Positions 62,452 to 64,000 of a DNA stretch of 64,000 nt are shown here, one piece after another. The stretch is from Neorhizobium galegae (lineage in GTDB: Bacteria; Pseudomonadota; Alphaproteobacteria; Rhizobiales; Rhizobiaceae), in the NCBI RefSeq assembly GCF_017877135.1, contig NZ_JAGIPH010000008.1, positions 62,001-126,000 on the forward strand, in the 5' to 3' direction. A program made the translations under genes and the position numbers. The notes under the pieces were generated by a model. The model was not told the origin of the DNA. It saw only the letters and a program-made list of their open reading frames with translations, and made no database searches. How positions within the stretch are numbered: the first letter of the stretch is position 1; each line of letters begins with the position of its first letter.

Positions 62452-63306
62452 ATGAAAGCCATCGACAGGGCCAGTCTTGACCAGTGGTATCCGATCGAGA
62501 CGGAGGCCGACATCCCGTATGGCCGAACGACCAACCGACTGCTTGGTACCGACCTTCTGGTGATCCGTGCGGATGACGGCACGGTGACCGTCCTTGCCGA
62601 AGGACAGGGCTTGCCGCTTCCGCTCAAACGCCGTTACGGCTATCTCTGGACGACGCTCGGCGCGCCGGAGAAGGACATCTTCGCCATTGCGGAAGCCGAC
62701 GAGCCGGATCGGCGCTATGTGCCCTGCGGCGCCGTCACCGTCCGGGCGTCCGGTCTGCGTATCATCGAGAACTTTCTCGACATGGCGCATTTTCCCTTCG
62801 TGCATACCGACATTCTCGGCTCCGAACCCCATACGCAGGTCGAGGAGTACAATGTCGAGATCCGCCGCGATGTGGACGAGGTCTGGGCGACGAACTGCCG
62901 GTTCTTCCAGCCGCAGGCCGCCCTTTCGGCGACAGACGGGCTGATGACCCGCTATATCTATCGGGTGATGACACCGTTCACCACGCTGCTCTACAAAACC
63001 TGCCCGAATTCCGAAACACGCTGGGATGTGATCTGCCTGTTCGTGCAGCCGCTCGACCCGGATCGCTGCCGTGCCCATCCAGTGATGTATCTTCTCGATG
63101 ATCAGTCGACGACCGCCTCGTTGATCCAGTTCCAGCAGTTGATCTTTCTGCAGGACCGCATCATCCTGGAAAATCAGCGCCCGGTTCTCCTGCCCATGGA
63201 ACCGCGCTCCGAAATTCCAACACGCGCGGACGCCAGCTCGATTGCCTATCGCCGCTGGCTGAAGGAGAAGGGAGTGACCTACGGCACCTCCCTGCAGGCG
63301 GCCTGA
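62452..63306 (+). CDS. Rieske-oxygenase catalytic subunit lacking the Rieske domain
   Basis: A 284-residue protein. It starts like vanillate-demethylase or HpxD-type oxygenases ('DQWYPIETEADIPYGRTTNR'), but where the roughly 50-residue Rieske core should be, it passes directly to 'LAEGQGLPLPLKRRYGYLWT'. The mononuclear-iron site is intact: Asn107, Asp110, His113, His118 in 'ENFLDMAHFPFVH', and the likely third ligand Asp235 in 'FLQDRIILENQ'. There is no Cys-x-His anywhere. The ATG at 62452 follows GGGA. Probably works with the Rieske protein at 61138. Confidence 0.82.
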   Translation: MKAIDRASLDQWYPIETEADIPYGRTTNRLLGTDLLVIRADDGTVTVLAEGQGLPLPLKRRYGYLWTTLGAPEKDIFAIAEADEPDRRYVPCGAVTVRASGLRIIENFLDMAHFPFVHTDILGSEPHTQVEEYNVEIRRDVDEVWATNCRFFQPQAALSATDGLMTRYIYRVMTPFTTLLYKTCPNSETRWDVICLFVQPLDPDRCRAHPVMYLLDDQSTTASLIQFQQLIFLQDRIILENQRPVLLPMEPRSEIPTRADASSIAYRRWLKEKGVTYGTSLQAA

Positions 63307-63384
63307 CGGATCTTTGCTGAGGCGGCATGGAGAGCGAGAGACCATCTCCGCTGCGTCCGCCAAAGCGGAAGTCGGATACCCCGG

Positions 63385-64000
63385 TCAAGAAAAGGCGATC
63401 TGCGCCTTCATCGCCCGGCTTCGATCGGAGGCAATCTCGAACGCCGAGAGCGCATCCGCAAGCGGCACCGTGTGGGTAATCAACGGTTTCACGTCGATGA
63501 GCCCCTTGCGCATCAAATCGACGCCGGTCGCAAACTCCTCGTGGAAGCGGAAGGAGCCGCGCAGCTCAAGTTCCTTGGCCGTGATCGCCATCATCGGCAG
63601 GCTCATGTCACCGCCAAGGCCGAGCTGGACGATGACGCCGCGCGGACGCAAGGCCGCGATACCGCCGGAAAGAGCAGCGGCCGCCCCGGAGCATTCGTAA
63701 AGAACATCGAAGGTTCCCTTGTCGGCGGAATAGGCGCTCAACGCATCCGGCTCGGTCTTCGTGTTGATCACGCGGTCCGCGCCGGCAGATTTTGCCAGGG
63801 ATAGGGTGAAGTCCGACAGGTCCGTCGCAACGATCTCGCCGGCGCCGGCCCGGCGGGCCGCAAGAATGGACAGCACGCCGATAGGACCGCAACCGGTCAC
63901 CAGCACCTTCTTGCCGAGCATTTCGCCGGCGCGGCGGGTGGCATGCAGTGTCACCGCTAGCGGTTCTGCCATGGCAGCCTCCCCGGCCGTCAGCCCGTCG
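63385..64000 (-). CDS. L-idonate 5-dehydrogenase-like zinc alcohol dehydrogenase, C-terminal part; runs off the right edge
   Basis: At least 204 residues of a medium-chain dehydrogenase: 'DGLTAGEAAMAEPLAVTLHA' at the right edge, NAD motif 'VTGCGPIGVLSILAARRAGA', and 'GSFRFHEEFATGVDLMRKGL', typical of idonate 5-dehydrogenases. The catalytic zinc ligands lie beyond the window. It is convergent with the oxygenase gene. Role relative to the oxygenase unknown. Confidence 0.82.
   Translation of the reverse strand, partial: DGLTAGEAAMAEPLAVTLHATRRAGEMLGKKVLVTGCGPIGVLSILAARRAGAGEIVATDLSDFTLSLAKSAGADRVINTKTEPDALSAYSADKGTFDVLYECSGAAAALSGGIAALRPRGVIVQLGLGGDMSLPMMAITAKELELRGSFRFHEEFATGVDLMRKGLIDVKPLITHTVPLADALSAFEIASDRSRAMKAQIAFS

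Noticed and set aside
1..64000. CRISPR arrays, insertion sequences, prophage genes, rRNA and tRNA genes
   Set aside because: I saw no regularly spaced repeats, transposase or integrase motifs, or rRNA or tRNA cloverleaf patterns. A short tRNA could be missed by eye, but none was apparent in the intergenic regions.

Overview
The window is typical of an alphaproteobacterium of the Rhizobiaceae (Rhizobium, Agrobacterium or Ensifer relatives). It is GC-rich and densely packed with catabolic operons. Each operon carries an ABC importer and a dedicated LacI, DeoR, TetR, ROK or AraC regulator, and genes commonly overlap by ATGA or GTGA. Such density is usual for a chromid, a megaplasmid or the accessory part of a chromosome. 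I see no rRNA, tRNA, insertion sequence, phage gene, CRISPR array or replication gene. This placement is inferred from gene style, not from a database match.

Layout. (1) 1-6385: the start of an enolase-superfamily gene diverges from an isochorismatase-like hydrolase and XapX. An MFS exporter with a C-terminal monooxygenase-like domain, a cofactor-free haloperoxidase-type hydrolase, an AraC-type sensor that has lost its DNA-binding half, and an intact AraC regulator follow. (2) 6847-14467: a three-gene RND efflux operon of mdtABC type. (3) 15084-28821: a sugar-type ABC importer with LacI, an unknown Cys-tailed protein, a metallo-beta-lactamase-fold hydrolase, a 3-hydroxyacid dehydrogenase, a HisD-like dehydrogenase and an SDR. 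Upstream lie a four-carbon acid-sugar kinase and a DeoR regulator, divergent from a PdxA2-type dehydrogenase. Together they could turn an imported polyol or sugar acid into dihydroxyacetone phosphate. (4) 28914-37778: MFS, GMC oxidoreductase, FAH-family hydrolase, an unknown alpha/beta-barrel protein, an NMT1-type ABC importer, an epimerase-like protein and TetR, probably one regulated operon. (5) 38117-49063: a peptide-type ABC importer with a putative glycoside hydrolase, hydroxypyruvate isomerase and tartronate-semialdehyde reductase, under a divergent LacI regulator. (6) 49406-58220: a second peptide-type importer split over two divergent arms, with gamma-glutamyltransferase, glucosamine-6-phosphate deaminase and a ROK regulator. 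(7) 58606-64000: adenine deaminase, a GST-like protein, a stand-alone Rieske protein, a small acylphosphatase-like protein, a divergent Rieske-oxygenase catalytic subunit without a Rieske domain, and the end of an idonate-type dehydrogenase.

Most notable points. The ring-oxygenase at 62452-63306 keeps its mononuclear-iron ligands but has no Rieske cluster motif, while a separate Rieske protein is encoded next door: apparently a split Rieske oxygenase. The sugar ABC operon carries two abutting 13-bp LacI-type boxes upstream and a perfect palindrome of the same core inside its second gene. Three different solute-binding-protein genes are each followed at once by a strong intercistronic hairpin. 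Decayed fragments of an enolase-family gene and of a SIS-domain gene, and an AraC protein without its HTH, show gene loss in progress.
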